Assembly (NCBI RefSeq): GCF_003151075.1
Contig: NZ_CP029482.1
Span: 5,146,001 to 5,210,000, forward strand
Source: Pseudomonas sp. 31-12
GTDB taxonomy: Bacteria; Pseudomonadota; Gammaproteobacteria; Pseudomonadales; Pseudomonadaceae
DNA: 64,000 nt
Direction: 5' to 3'
The notes under the pieces are model-generated. The model made no database searches and had not been told where the DNA came from. It saw nothing but the letters and a program-made list of their open reading frames with translations. The position numbers were made by a program, and so were the translations under genes. This document shows, piece after piece, positions 1 through 10,582 of the stretch. Every line of letters starts with the position of its first letter. Within the stretch, counting starts at the first letter, position 1.

Positions 1-2
1 TG

Positions 3-1226
3 CCCAAGACCCGCGACGACGCCGAAGACCTGCCCGGCCCACCGCTGCTCGGGCGCCGCGTGGCGGTGCTGGAAAATCATGAACTGGCCCGTCAGGCCTT
101 GCAGCATCAGCTGGAAGATTGCGGTCTGGTCGTGACACCGTTCAATACCCTGGAAAGCCTGGCCAATGGCGTGACCGGCGCGCATCAGACCGATCAGGCA
201 ATCGATCTCGCGGTGCTCGGCATCACCAGCAACGATATGCCGCCGGAGCGCCTCAACCAACACATCTGGGACCTCGAACACCTGGGCTGCAAAGTGTTGG
301 TGCTGTGCCCGACCACCGAGCAGACGCTGTTCCACCTCTCGGTGCCCAACCCGCACAGTCAGTTGCAGGCCAAACCGGCCTGTACCCGCAAGTTGCGCCG
401 GGCGTTGTCCGATCTGGTCAACCCGCGCCAGCAGCGCAGCGAACCCGGCGAGCCGGTATCGAGCCGCGCGCCGAAAATGCTGTGCGTCGACGACAATCCG
501 GCCAACCTGCTGCTGGTGCAAACCCTGCTCGAAGACATGGGCGCCAAAGTGCTCGCGGTCGAAAGCGGTTACGCGGCCGTCAAAGCGGTGCAAAGCGAAA
601 CGTTTGACCTGGTCTTGATGGACGTGCAGATGCCCGGCATGGACGGGCGTCAAAGCACCGAGGCGATTCGCCAGTGGGAAAGCGAGCGGCATTGCACGCC
701 GCTGCCGATCGTCGCCCTCACCGCCCACGCCATGGCCAACGAAAAACGCGCGCTGCTGCAAAGCGGCATGGACGACTACCTGACCAAACCGATCAGCGAA
801 CGGCAACTGGCCCAGGTGGTGTTGAAGTGGACCGGCCTGGCGTTGCGCAATCACGGGCCGGAGCGTTCCAGCGACAGCCATGGCGGCGCCCATGAATTGC
901 AGGTGCTCGACCACGACGAAGGCTTACGCCTGGCCGCTGGCAAAGCCGATCTTGCCGCGGACATGCTGGCGATGTTGCTGGCCTCCCTGGAAGCCGACCG
1001 CGAGGCGATTCGCATGGCCCGGGAAACCAATGACCACAACGCCCTGATCGAACGCGTCCACCGCTTGCACGGCGCGACCCGTTATTGCGGCGTCCCGCAA
1101 CTGCGTGCCGCCTGCCAGCGCAGCGAAACCCTGCTCAAGCAACAGGACCCGAAAGCCCCCGGCGCACTGGAAGAACTCGACCGGGCGATCAATCGCCTGG
1201 CTGCCCACGCCCGGATCAACGCTTGA
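3..1226 (+). CDS. gacS: GacS hybrid sensor kinase, C-terminal part (5' end outside window)
   Basis: The reading frame is open from the first bases, so this is the 3' part of a longer gene. The visible part has a degenerate receiver-like stretch, then a receiver domain with the acidic pair in LCVDDN, phospho-acceptor Asp in VLMDVQMPGMDG and Lys in YLTKP. It ends in an Hpt domain with the phospho-His in RVHRLHGA. This is the tail of the GacS/BarA family (H1-D1-H2 phosphorelay to GacA, which drives the Rsm small RNAs). ldhA immediately downstream matches the gacS-ldhA arrangement of Pseudomonas. Identity is confident; the sensor, HAMP and kinase domains are not in the window. Confidence 0.93.
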   Translation, partial: PKTRDDAEDLPGPPLLGRRVAVLENHELARQALQHQLEDCGLVVTPFNTLESLANGVTGAHQTDQAIDLAVLGITSNDMPPERLNQHIWDLEHLGCKVLVLCPTTEQTLFHLSVPNPHSQLQAKPACTRKLRRALSDLVNPRQQRSEPGEPVSSRAPKMLCVDDNPANLLLVQTLLEDMGAKVLAVESGYAAVKAVQSETFDLVLMDVQMPGMDGRQSTEAIRQWESERHCTPLPIVALTAHAMANEKRALLQSGMDDYLTKPISERQLAQVVLKWTGLALRNHGPERSSDSHGGAHELQVLDHDEGLRLAAGKADLAADMLAMLLASLEADREAIRMARETNDHNALIERVHRLHGATRYCGVPQLRAACQRSETLLKQQDPKAPGALEELDRAINRLAAHARINA

Positions 1227-1270
1227 TGCAGCGCAATGGCACCGAACACCCTCGGCGCTAAGCTCATGGG

Positions 1271-1306
1271 CCCTGTGGCGAGGGGATTTATCCCCTCGCC
1301 ACAGGG
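1271..1306. repeat. REP-like palindrome, possible gacS terminator
   Basis: A near-perfect inverted repeat: CCCTGTGGCGAGGGG and its complement separated by a short ATTTAT loop. It lies 45 bp past the gacS stop and 50 bp before ldhA. The sequence belongs to the CTGTGGCGAGGG... palindrome family that recurs across this window. It could also act as a transcript end, although there is no T-run. Confidence 0.75.
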
Positions 1307-1356
1307 CTTCGCCAGCGGCTACATAAAAGCGTGAATCAGTTATCCAGGAGGACCGC

Positions 1357-2346
1357 ATGCGCACGATTCTTTTCAGCAGCCAGACCTACGACCGCGACAG
1401 TTTCCTCGGCGCCGAGCTGCCCGCCGGTATCGAGTTGCACTTTCAATCGGCGCGGCTGAGTCTCGATACCGTGGCGTTGGCGGAGTATCACGAAGTGGTC
1501 TGCGCTTTCATCAATGATGACTTGAGCGCCCCGGTGCTGGAACGTCTGGCTGCGGGCGGCACACGCTTGATCGCCCTGCGTTCGGCCGGCTACAACCATG
1601 TCGACCTGGCGGTGGCGAAGCTGCTGGGACTTTCGATTGTGCGGGTCCCGGCCTACTCGCCGCACGCGGTGGCCGAGCACGCGGTGGCCTTGATCCTGGC
1701 GCTCAACCGGCGCCTGCACCGCGCCTACAACCGCACCCGCGAAGGGGATTTCAGTCTGCACGGTCTGACCGGTTTCGACCTGGTGGGCAAGACTGTCGGC
1801 GTGGTCGGCACCGGACAGATCGGCGCGACTTTCGCGAAAATCATGAACGGGTTCGGCTGCCGGTTGCTGGCCTTCGACCCCTACCCTAACCCGCAAGTCG
1901 AAGCCCTCGGCGCTCGTTACCTGAGCTTGCCCGAGCTGCTCGCCGAATCACAGATCATCAGCCTGCACTGCCCGCTCAACGAGCAGAGCAAACACTTGAT
2001 CAACCGCGAGTCACTGGCGCACATGCAGCCTGGCGCAATGTTGATCAACACCGGCCGTGGAGGTCTGGTGGACACGCCGGCGCTGATCGACGCGTTGAAG
2101 GACGGTCAATTGGGTTATCTGGGGCTGGATGTCTATGAAGAAGAGGCGCAGCTGTTTTTCGAAGACCGCTCCGACCTGCCGTTGCAGGACGATGTGCTGG
2201 CGCGGCTGCTGACCTTTCCCAACGTGATCATCACCGCGCACCAGGCCTTCCTGACCCGCGAAGCCCTGGACGCGATTGCCACGACGACCCTGCAGAACAT
2301 CGCGGCCTGGGCTGCCGGCACGCCGCAGAATCGGGTCGAGGGCTGA
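1357..2346 (+). CDS. ldhA: D-lactate dehydrogenase (fermentative, LdhA)
   Basis: A 329-residue D-2-hydroxyacid dehydrogenase that interconverts pyruvate and D-lactate with NAD(H) in the cytoplasm. It has the Rossmann motif GVVGTGQIG (about residues 148-156), the catalytic Arg region NTGRGGLVD (about 229-237), a Glu in the GLDVYEEE segment and the catalytic His in ITAHQAFLT (about 295). Length is normal for LdhA. A strong ribosome site, AGGAGG, sits 7 bp before the ATG. The gacS-ldhA order is the usual Pseudomonas one. The family includes several hydroxyacid dehydrogenases, but FFEDRSD and overall layout favour LdhA. Confidence 0.9.
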   Translation: MRTILFSSQTYDRDSFLGAELPAGIELHFQSARLSLDTVALAEYHEVVCAFINDDLSAPVLERLAAGGTRLIALRSAGYNHVDLAVAKLLGLSIVRVPAYSPHAVAEHAVALILALNRRLHRAYNRTREGDFSLHGLTGFDLVGKTVGVVGTGQIGATFAKIMNGFGCRLLAFDPYPNPQVEALGARYLSLPELLAESQIISLHCPLNEQSKHLINRESLAHMQPGAMLINTGRGGLVDTPALIDALKDGQLGYLGLDVYEEEAQLFFEDRSDLPLQDDVLARLLTFPNVIITAHQAFLTREALDAIATTTLQNIAAWAAGTPQNRVEG

Positions 2347-2351
2347 GCCGG

Positions 2352-2753
2352 TCAGGCCTTGGACAAGAGGATCATCAAGCCCAGCCAGCCGAACCCCAGC
2401 AAGCGTTGCCCCACGGAATGCCCGCGACGCAGCAGGAACCAGACAAAAAACGGCGGCAGAAAGAAAATCATCAATTTCAGCCACAGCTCCACCGGACGCA
2501 CGCCGTTGGGGACGGGCATCGGCGCCGCCATTTCAGCTGGGGCTTCAGTTTTGCGTTTACGTCCGAACGCGGCCGGGGTCACCCTGGCGACTTTCTCGTC
2601 GGCCGGCAAACGCCCGAAAGAAAGGGGTGCCTGCACAGGCGCTGCCGTCGAAGTGGCCGCTTGCACCGTTCCCGCCGGTGCACCGCAATGAATGCAAGCA
2701 GGCGCCGTGGAGCTGATGCTTTGCTTGCACTCATAACATTCGATTAACGCCAT
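2352..2753 (-). CDS. Small zinc-ribbon membrane protein, unknown function
   Basis: 133 residues. The N-terminus has a zinc ribbon, CYECKQSI...CIHCG (about residues 6-24), followed by a low-complexity Ala/Pro linker. One or two hydrophobic segments follow near the C-terminus (about residues 90-130, LMIFFLPPFFVWFLL and GFGWLGLMILL). The layout is a cytosolic zinc finger tethered to the inner membrane. It converges with ldhA (5 bp between stops). No specific function can be assigned. Confidence 0.75.
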   Translation of the reverse strand: MALIECYECKQSISSTAPACIHCGAPAGTVQAATSTAAPVQAPLSFGRLPADEKVARVTPAAFGRKRKTEAPAEMAAPMPVPNGVRPVELWLKLMIFFLPPFFVWFLLRRGHSVGQRLLGFGWLGLMILLSKA

Positions 2754-2887
2754 GTCCGTTCCTTAGAAATGCAAAAGCGGCAGTGTGCCATGAGTCGGCA
2801 GGCAATTTGAACCAGATCGAAGGTCATCTGCCCGCGCCATGCTGCGTGCAGGCCCGTGATAGCATACCGCGCATATTTGGAGGACCC

Positions 2888-3322
2888 ATGGTCGAACACG
2901 ATTTCCGCTACAACCTGATGAACCCGCAACACACCCTCACCGAATGCCGCGCCCTTGTGCCGGGGCGTTATCAAGTCACCGGCAACGGCGGCTCGATTCG
3001 TAATAACGACGTGCTGGTCGTGACCCTCAAGGGCGCCAAGGACTTGTCCATGCGCCTGACCGTGGAAACGGTTCGTCACTTGATCAACCCGCCCGGCCAA
3101 TGGGTCGCGGTGGCCAGTGGTCCGGTGTTCGGCGAATTGGCGATCCACACCTGGAAAGTCAACTGCGACAGCTGCGCCAAAGAGTTGAGCTTCGAGTTCG
3201 CAGTCGACGCCAAACTGGGCAACAAGGCTGAAAAACCGGCCGCCACCGCGCGGATTGCCGAGTTGGGCTGGTCCACCGTTGGCGAAAAGCACCTGTGCCC
3301 AAAATGCCAGGAGCCCGCGTAA
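2888..3322 (+). CDS. Conserved hypothetical protein with paired-cysteine motifs
   Basis: 144 residues from the ATG at 2888, which has a GGAGGA ribosome site 6 bp upstream; an in-frame start 105 bp earlier lacks one and is rejected. The protein contains CDSC (about residue 97-100) and a C-terminal CPKC, which together could bind one zinc. No signal peptide or membrane span is seen. Its stop overlaps the start of the next gene (TAATG), so the two are probably translationally coupled. Function unknown. Confidence 0.8.
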   Translation: MVEHDFRYNLMNPQHTLTECRALVPGRYQVTGNGGSIRNNDVLVVTLKGAKDLSMRLTVETVRHLINPPGQWVAVASGPVFGELAIHTWKVNCDSCAKELSFEFAVDAKLGNKAEKPAATARIAELGWSTVGEKHLCPKCQEPA

Positions 3323-3726
3323 TGAAACGCCTCGCCCTGACCGCCCTGGTCGGTGCCAGCCTGCTGGGCTGCGCCGCCGAGCCGGTAAAATTGCAACAAA
3401 ACCGCAGCTACATCCTGGAATGGATCGGCGAACGTCCGTTGATGGATTACAGCCACCTGACCATCACCCTCGGTGAAGACGGCCGGGCTTACGGCAATGG
3501 CGGCTGCAACCACTGGTTTGCGCCGTACACGCTGGAAGGCGACAAGCTGAGCTTCGGCAGAATCGGCAGCACCCGCAAAATGTGCGCGCCGGCGGTGATG
3601 GAGCAGGAAAAACGCTTCATGCAGGCTTTGGAAAACGTGCAGCGCTGGGATGTATCGCCAATCGAGCAGATGCGCTTCTGGCCGGCGCAAGGCAAGCCGT
3701 TGCGTTGGTGGCTTGAAGAGGGTTGA
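3322..3726 (+). CDS. META-domain (HslJ-like) lipoprotein
   Basis: 134 residues from the ATG at 3322, which overlaps the upstream stop. A type II signal peptide ends in the lipobox LLGC (Cys about residue 16). The mature part is a META/HslJ domain: the motif NGGCNHWF (about 57-64) followed by KMCAPAVMEQEKRF is typical. HslJ-type proteins are heat-inducible or linked to outer-membrane stress and novobiocin resistance in E. coli; the role here is inferred from family only. Expected to be anchored to an outer-membrane leaflet. Confidence 0.82.
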   Translation: MKRLALTALVGASLLGCAAEPVKLQQNRSYILEWIGERPLMDYSHLTITLGEDGRAYGNGGCNHWFAPYTLEGDKLSFGRIGSTRKMCAPAVMEQEKRFMQALENVQRWDVSPIEQMRFWPAQGKPLRWWLEEG

Positions 3727-3755
3727 TCACCCCGGCTAGTTGCCAAGCGGATATC

Positions 3756-3785
3756 TGTGGCGAGGGAGCTTGCTCCCTCGCCACA
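3756..3785. repeat. REP-like palindrome
   Basis: TGTGGCGAGGGAGC and its exact complement around a TTGC centre. It sits between two convergent genes and may end both transcripts. Same family as the elements at 1271 and 7592. Confidence 0.75.
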
Positions 3786-3801
3786 AGAGCATCCTGTGCA
3801 G

Positions 3802-5330
<1,529 letters not shown>

Positions 5331-5331
5331 C

Positions 5332-5757
5332 GTGGCGAAAAAGCCGAAGATTCTGCCCTCCATCGAATGGCTCGAACCGCGGGTCCGGGCGATGCGAGTG
5401 ATCAGCCTGCTGTGCTTTTTCGGGCTGGTGGGACTGCTCTGCGCGTATTACCTGGTGTTTGCCGACCTGCATGGCGCCCGGCCGTGGGTGATTTTGCTGA
5501 TCGAATTGGTGCCGCTGCTGTTGCTGGCGCCGGGGATGATCATCGGCAGCGCGCGCGGGCATTCGTGGATGTGTTTTGTGGTGAACCTGTATTTCATCAA
5601 GGGCGCATTGGCCGCGTATGACCCGAACCGGCAGCTGTTTGGCTTGCTGGAGATGGGCGCGAGCCTAGCGGTGTTTTGTTCGGCGCTATTGTATGTGCGG
5701 TGGCGGTTTCAGTTGAATCGCAAACTGGCGGGTGAAGGCGAGATTTCCGTCGCCTGA
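5332..5757 (+). CDS. DUF2069 membrane protein
   Basis: 141 residues from the GTG at 5332, one base after the wrbA stop; an upstream in-frame ATG would run inside wrbA. It is mostly hydrophobic, with about four predicted membrane spans (around residues 20-42, 50-70, 78-95 and 105-125). It resembles the DUF2069 family that commonly follows wrbA in Pseudomonas. Function unknown. Confidence 0.8.
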   Translation: MAKKPKILPSIEWLEPRVRAMRVISLLCFFGLVGLLCAYYLVFADLHGARPWVILLIELVPLLLLAPGMIIGSARGHSWMCFVVNLYFIKGALAAYDPNRQLFGLLEMGASLAVFCSALLYVRWRFQLNRKLAGEGEISVA

Positions 5758-5763
5758 CAGATT

Positions 5764-5845
5764 GCTATCGCTAGCAGGCTAGCTCCCACAGGGGACTTGT
5801 GTACGCCACAGATCCAATGTGGGAGCCAGCCTGCTGGCGATTGCC
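5764..5845. repeat. REP doublet (inverted pair)
   Basis: Two inverted copies of the GTGGGAGCCAGCCTGCTGGCGAT element facing each other across about 26 bp. They fill the gap between two convergent genes, a usual place for BIME-type repeats in Pseudomonas. Confidence 0.8.
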
Positions 5846-5856
5846 GCGACTCGGTC

Positions 5857-6531
5857 TCAATGGTTGACGGTGTAGGCCAACATCATCGAAATCTGACTCA
5901 TCGCCCGCCCGCCACTCTGTTCATGCCACTGGTTGAACACATCCTGCACCAACGCCAGGTCCCGCTGGCTGGTCGGCACCTTGTCGACGATCTTCTGCGC
6001 ATTCAACCCCGCGACCACGTCGTAGCTCGGCACGAACGTGTCCTTGCCGACCATGCGCAGGAAGCGCGGCGCCGACAACCCGCCCAATTGATGGCCGCGT
6101 TTTTTCAGGTAGGTCCACAGCCCGACGATATCGGTTACCGGCCAATCAGCGATCAGTTCGCCAAAGCTGCCCTTCTCATGCGCCACGTCCAGCACGAACT
6201 GCGCATTGCGCGGCACGCTCTTGAGTTTGCCCAGGTGACGGATGATCCGCGCGTCCTGCATCAGGCGCTCAAGGTGTTCGGCGCTCATCAACACGACCTT
6301 TTCCGGATCGAACTTGAAGAACACTTCTTCGAACGACGGCCACTTGGCGTCCACCAGGCTGTGCTTGAGCCCGGCGCGGAACACACGTAGCGCCATGGTC
6401 GAGAGGTAGCGGTCGTCGCTGATCTTGCGCAATTGCGCCGGGGTCTTGGGAACGGGCAGATGGGCTTCCAGTTCAGCTGCCGAGCCGAAGCGGTTCAGAC
6501 AGTATTCGTGCAGCCACTTGTAATCGCGCAT
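5857..6531 (-). CDS. DNA-3-methyladenine glycosylase I-like protein
   Basis: 224 residues. The middle matches the Tag core: FRAGLKHSLV, FDPEKVVLM, MQDARIIRHLGKLKS (about residues 90-105) and LKKRGHQLGG (about 142-151). Tag excises 3-methyladenine from alkylated DNA by a helix-hairpin-helix fold. The N-terminal Cys and C-terminal His/Cys zinc snap of E. coli Tag is absent, so this is a divergent family member. Activity is inferred only. Confidence 0.72.
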   Translation of the reverse strand: MRDYKWLHEYCLNRFGSAAELEAHLPVPKTPAQLRKISDDRYLSTMALRVFRAGLKHSLVDAKWPSFEEVFFKFDPEKVVLMSAEHLERLMQDARIIRHLGKLKSVPRNAQFVLDVAHEKGSFGELIADWPVTDIVGLWTYLKKRGHQLGGLSAPRFLRMVGKDTFVPSYDVVAGLNAQKIVDKVPTSQRDLALVQDVFNQWHEQSGGRAMSQISMMLAYTVNH

Positions 6532-6562
6532 GCCCTCTCCTGATGAATAAGTGAAATAGACC

Positions 6563-6655
6563 CCTGTGGGAGCCAGCCTGCTGGCGATGGCGGAGGGTCA
6601 GTCAACAAATGATGTGTCTGACCCACCGCCATCGCCAGCAGGCTGGCTCCCACAG
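6563..6655. repeat. REP doublet (BIME-like)
   Basis: Two inverted copies of CTGTGGGAGCCAGCCTGC... with extended arms (about 30 bp each) around a 32-bp spacer. Located between the glycosylase-like gene and the end of ttcA. Confidence 0.8.
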
Positions 6656-6665
6656 TGATTGTGTT

Positions 6666-7490
6666 TTAGAGGTTGACCACGTTGACGAAGCGCGAAGCCG
6701 CCGTTTCGTCGATCTTGAGGCTGGTGAAGTCGAACAGGTTGCGGTCCGCCAGTTGCGACGGAATCACGTTCTGCAGGCTGCGGAAAATGCTTTCGGTACG
6801 GCCCGGGGTCTTGCGTTCCCACTCTTGCAGCATGTCCTTGACCACCTGACGCTGCAGGTTTTCCTGGGAGCCGCAGAGGTTGCACGGAATGATCGGGAAT
6901 TGCTTGAAGTCCGAGTAAGCCTGGATGTCTTTCTCGTTGCAGTAGGCCAGCGGGCGGATCACCACGTTGCGGCCATCGTCGGCGCGCAGTTTTGGCGGCA
7001 TGGCCTTGAGTGAACCGTTGAAGAACATGTTGAGGAAGAACGTCTCGACGATGTCGTCGCGGTGGTGACCAAGTGCCATTTTGGTCGCGCCGATTTCGTC
7101 GGCAAAGGTGTAGAGCGTGCCGCGACGCAGGCGCGAGCACAGCGAGCAGGTGGTCTTGCCTTCCGGGATCAACTCCTTGACCACCGAGTAAGTGTCTTTC
7201 TCGACGATGTGATACTCGATGCCCAACTCTTTCAGATAAGCCGGCAGCACGTGCTCAGGGAAGCCCGGCTGCTTCTGGTCCATGTTCACGGCCACGATCT
7301 CGAACTTGATCGGCGCGACCTTCTGCAGGTGCAAGAGCACGTCGAGCAGGGTGTAGCTGTCCTTGCCACCGGACAGGCAGACCATGACCTTGTCGCCGTC
7401 TTCAATCATGTTGAAATCGGCAACAGCCTCACCCGCCTGGCGGCGAAGGCGCTTTTGCAGTTTGTTCTGGTTGACCGTGAGAGTGCCCAT
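6666..7490 (-). CDS. ttcA: tRNA 2-thiocytidine(32) synthetase TtcA
   Basis: 274 residues from the ATG at 7490; an in-frame extension of 80 codons upstream runs through a REP cluster and is not coding. It has the ATP-pyrophosphatase PP-loop SGGKDS (about residues 40-45) and the CSLCSR and CNLCGSQ pairs that hold the iron-sulfur cluster of TtcA. The enzyme thiolates C32 of several tRNAs. Length and motifs are typical. Confidence 0.93.
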   Translation of the reverse strand: MGTLTVNQNKLQKRLRRQAGEAVADFNMIEDGDKVMVCLSGGKDSYTLLDVLLHLQKVAPIKFEIVAVNMDQKQPGFPEHVLPAYLKELGIEYHIVEKDTYSVVKELIPEGKTTCSLCSRLRRGTLYTFADEIGATKMALGHHRDDIVETFFLNMFFNGSLKAMPPKLRADDGRNVVIRPLAYCNEKDIQAYSDFKQFPIIPCNLCGSQENLQRQVVKDMLQEWERKTPGRTESIFRSLQNVIPSQLADRNLFDFTSLKIDETAASRFVNVVNL

Positions 7491-7591
7491 GACGCGAAAT
7501 CCGTGAGGTGTGACGAAAGGCCGGCATTTTACGCAAAAACCCATCGTCGGCGAAGTACCTGGCGACGGCACTTTATCTGAGCTGAGCATAC

Positions 7592-7730
7592 CCCTGTGGC
7601 GAGGGAGCTTGCTCCCGCTGGGTCGCGCAGCGGCCCCAAAACCATCCTGTCCCATTGTGTCAGGCAACCCCCATCGACCGTTTTTTGCGACTGCTGCGCA
7701 GCCGAACGGGAGCAAGCTCCCTCGCCACAA
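7592..7730. repeat. Composite REP cluster
   Basis: Outer arms CTGTGGCGAGGGAGCTTGCTC and its complement enclose GCTGGGTCGCGCAGCGGCCCC / GACTGCTGCGCAGCCG, giving a larger nested inverted repeat of about 140 bp. The same composite layout recurs at 18069-18203. It fills most of the 440-bp gap upstream of ttcA; no gene is seen there. Confidence 0.75.
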
Positions 7731-7930
7731 TGGTTACGCAAGACCCTGCGGCGATTAACAGCAGTGTTTACAGCGCAATTTGCTCTAACGCCCTGCAACC
7801 TGCGCCGTTAAGACCTTTCTATACTGCGACATAAGGTCGCATACATATTCAGACCTATTACTTACTTGGCCACTTTGGCCTGTAGGCGCTCCACTGGGGG
7901 GCGACGGTAAAAACAAGAGGAGTGACTGGC

Positions 7931-8533
7931 ATGATCCATCACGTAGTGGGGCTCTTCACCCACCCCGACCAGGAATGGAAAGAAATCCGTGGCGACCAAG
8001 AGGAAAGCATCAGCCACATGTACCTGACCCACACGCTGATTCTGGCGGCGATTCCCGCCGTGTCGGCGTTTATCGGCACCACCCAGGTCGGCTGGGTGAT
8101 CGGCAACCGAGCGCCGGTCATGCTGACCCAGGAAAGCGCGCTATGGATGACGATCATGTCGTATCTGGCGATGCTCGGCGGCGTCGCGGTCATGGGCGCA
8201 TTCATCCACTGGATGGCCCGTACCTATGACGCCAATCCAAGTCTGGCCCGCTGCGTTGCATTTGCGACCTACACCGCGACCCCGCTGTTCATCGGCGGTC
8301 TGGCGGCGCTGTACCCACACATGTGGCTGGGGATGATCGTCGGGACGGCGGCCATCTGCTACACGGTGTACTTGCTGTATGTGGGGCTACCCACTTTCAT
8401 GAACATTCCATCAGACGAGGGCTTCCTGTTTTCCAGTTCGGTACTTGCCGTAGGCCTGGTGGTGCTGGTCGCCATCATGGCGTTTACAGTGATTGTCTGG
8501 GGACTCGGCGTGGGGCCGGTCTATACCAATTAG
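7931..8533 (+). CDS. Yip1-family inner-membrane protein
   Basis: 200 residues from the ATG at 7931, with an AGAGGAG ribosome site; a GTG three codons earlier overlaps that site and is rejected. About five membrane spans are visible (around residues 30-55, 68-95, 110-128, 130-150, 165-195). The N-terminal HHVVGLFTHPDQEW pattern is typical of bacterial Yip1 proteins. Function unknown. A hairpin at 8568 probably ends the transcript. Confidence 0.82.
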   Translation: MIHHVVGLFTHPDQEWKEIRGDQEESISHMYLTHTLILAAIPAVSAFIGTTQVGWVIGNRAPVMLTQESALWMTIMSYLAMLGGVAVMGAFIHWMARTYDANPSLARCVAFATYTATPLFIGGLAALYPHMWLGMIVGTAAICYTVYLLYVGLPTFMNIPSDEGFLFSSSVLAVGLVVLVAIMAFTVIVWGLGVGPVYTN

Positions 8534-8567
8534 CAACACATCACCCAAAAACAAGATCTGCCAACAC

Positions 8568-8590
8568 AGGCCGCCGCAAGGCGGCCTTCT
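8568..8590 (+). terminator. Hairpin terminator after the Yip1 gene
   Basis: AGGCCGCC-GCAA-GGCGGCCT, an 8-bp GC-rich stem with a GNRA tetraloop, followed by a short TCT. It lies 35 bp after the stop. The T-run is weak. Confidence 0.6.
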
Positions 8591-8680
8591 AATGTAAGGA
8601 GTAACGACCATTCGGCGCCTCGGCGATTCGCAAGGCCCCGGCGTTGCGGCATACTCGACGTCTCTGGAGATCCATCAAGC

Positions 8681-9175
8681 ATGCCCGAGCAACTCAATAC
8701 CCGCGTCGAAGACTGTTACCAACTAGCCGAATCCTTTTTCAAACGACCTTTCAAACGCCCCGTGGTGAGCCTCAAGCTGCGCGGTCAAAAAGCCGGTGTC
8801 GCGCATCTGCACGAGAACCTGCTGCGCTTCAATCCGCAGCTGTACCGGGAAAACACTGAAGATTTCCTCAAGCAGACAGTGGCCCATGAAGTGGCGCACC
8901 TGATCGCCCATCAACTGTTTGGCGACCGCATTCAGCCGCACGGTGAAGAGTGGCAATTGATCATGCGCGGCGTGTACGAACTGCCGCCCAATCGCTGCCA
9001 CACCTACGACGTCAAACGCCGCAGCGTGACCCGCTACATCTACAAATGCCCGTGCGTCGACAGCGATTTCCCGTTTTCGGCGCAGCGCCATGGCCTGGTG
9101 CGGCAAGGGCGGCGGTATTTGTGCCGGCGGTGCCGGAGTACGTTGGTGTTCAGTGGGGAGATGCGGGTCGAATAG
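8681..9175 (+). CDS. SprT-family zinc metalloprotease-like protein
   Basis: 164 residues. The catalytic zincin motif HEVAHLIAH (about residues 69-77) is followed by a C-terminal zinc ribbon, CPCVD (about 129-133) and CRRC (about 153-156). This is the SprT/SPRTN layout; the eukaryotic relatives degrade DNA-protein crosslinks, while the bacterial role is unsettled. Single gene, flanked by REP repeats. Confidence 0.88.
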   Translation: MPEQLNTRVEDCYQLAESFFKRPFKRPVVSLKLRGQKAGVAHLHENLLRFNPQLYRENTEDFLKQTVAHEVAHLIAHQLFGDRIQPHGEEWQLIMRGVYELPPNRCHTYDVKRRSVTRYIYKCPCVDSDFPFSAQRHGLVRQGRRYLCRRCRSTLVFSGEMRVE

Positions 9176-9205
9176 TTGGATTTGTAGTGTTTGGGCCGAC
9201 CTCTT

Positions 9206-9284
9206 CGCCAGCAGGCTGGCTCTCACAGGGGATCATCGATACGCCACAGATCCATTGTGGGAGCCAGCCTGCTGGCGATGGCGG
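9206..9284. repeat. REP doublet
   Basis: Inverted pair CGCCAGCAGGCTGGCTCTCA and TGTGGGAGCCAGCCTGCTGG, between two convergent genes. Confidence 0.78.
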
Positions 9285-9295
9285 CCTGACAGGCA

Positions 9296-10477
9296 CTAGA
9301 GAACCACTTTGGCACGCCGCAACCCGGCAATCCGCTCAGCGTCAAACCCCAACTCCCCCAACACCTGATCCGTATGCTGCCCCAACACCGCACCAATATG
9401 CCGTGGCTCCGGCAACCCCTCGGAAAACTTCAACGGACAAGCCATCTGCGGCTGCGTAGAACCATCCCCCCGCGGCACCTCGGTCACCAACTCCCGAGCC
9501 CTCAACTGCGGATGCCGCACCGCCTCACCCAGACTCAGCACCGGTTCGACACAGGCATCGAGTTCGGCAAACAGCGCGCACAAGTCCGAATAGTCGTGCT
9601 TTTCAAATTCCGTTTTCAGCGCCTCTTTGAGCTTCTTCTGCTGGGCTGGTTGAGGTGACAAGCCCAGAGCCGCCAATTCCTCCAGCCCCAGCGCCGTACA
9701 CAGTCGCTTCATGAACACCGGTTCCAGGCTGCCTACCGACAGCCAGCGCCCGTCCCGCGAACGGTAATAGTCGTAGAAACTGCCACCATTGAGCATCTGG
9801 TCTTCCCGGCCCGGCTCCACGCCACAGGCCAGGTACCCGGCGCCGGCCATCGCGTTGAGGCTGAAGGCGCAGTCGGTCATGCTCACATCCAGATGCTGCC
9901 CCACCCCGCTGTGCTGCCGCGCGATCACCGCCGCCAGCAACCCGATCACGCCGTGCAGCGAGCCACCGGCGATATCCGCCACCTGCATGCCCAACGGCAG
10001 CGGCCCGCTTTCGGTGCGGCCGGTGTAGCTGGCCAGCCCCGCCAACGCCAGGTAGTTGATGTCGTGGCCGGCGCGGTCCTTGTAGGGGCCGGTCTGGCCG
10101 TAGCCGGTAATCGACACGTAGATCAGCCGTGGATTGATCACCTTCAAGGCTTCATAGCCCAGGCCCAGGCGCTCCATCACTCCGGGGCGAAACTGCTCCA
10201 GCACGATGTCGTGGTCCACCAGCAACTGCTTGATCACCTCCAGTGCCTCAGGCTGCTTGAGGTCCAGCGCCAGGCTGCGCTTGTTGCGATTGAGGTAGGC
10301 GTGACTCGCCGAGACCCCGTGATCGTGCGGCGGCAACACCCGCAGCAGATCCATGCGCGTCGGCGATTCGATGCGCAAGACTTCTGCGCCCATGTCCGCC
10401 AGCAGCAACGAGGCGAACGGCCCCGGCAGCAGTGTCGAGAAATCCAGAACCTTGAGTGATGCCAGTGGACCGGGCAT
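9296..10477 (-). CDS. CaiB/BaiF family (class III) CoA-transferase
   Basis: 393 residues from the ATG at 10477 (GGAG upstream); a longer frame runs past it without support. The start LKVLDFSTLLPGPFASLLLA and the segment RNKRSLALDLK (about residues 67-77) are diagnostic. The catalytic Asp lies in YNYL/DINYLALAG-type sequence (about 140-150). Class III enzymes move CoA between carboxylic acids; many Pseudomonas homologs are annotated as alpha-methylacyl-CoA racemase, so the substrate is open. Confidence 0.87.
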   Translation of the reverse strand: MPGPLASLKVLDFSTLLPGPFASLLLADMGAEVLRIESPTRMDLLRVLPPHDHGVSASHAYLNRNKRSLALDLKQPEALEVIKQLLVDHDIVLEQFRPGVMERLGLGYEALKVINPRLIYVSITGYGQTGPYKDRAGHDINYLALAGLASYTGRTESGPLPLGMQVADIAGGSLHGVIGLLAAVIARQHSGVGQHLDVSMTDCAFSLNAMAGAGYLACGVEPGREDQMLNGGSFYDYYRSRDGRWLSVGSLEPVFMKRLCTALGLEELAALGLSPQPAQQKKLKEALKTEFEKHDYSDLCALFAELDACVEPVLSLGEAVRHPQLRARELVTEVPRGDGSTQPQMACPLKFSEGLPEPRHIGAVLGQHTDQVLGELGFDAERIAGLRRAKVVL

Positions 10478-10582
10478 GAGCGATCTCCGTGAACGATGTC
10501 TCCAGCCTAGGCAGGCAATGGCATTGCAGCAATCACCTGAAGTGTCAGCAGCTGTGACCGTTACGCTCAAATCCCGGGCATG

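Noticed and set aside
6666..7730. N-terminally extended TtcA (354 residues)
   Set aside because: The extra 80 codons run through a REP cluster; TtcA homologs start at the ATG at 7490.
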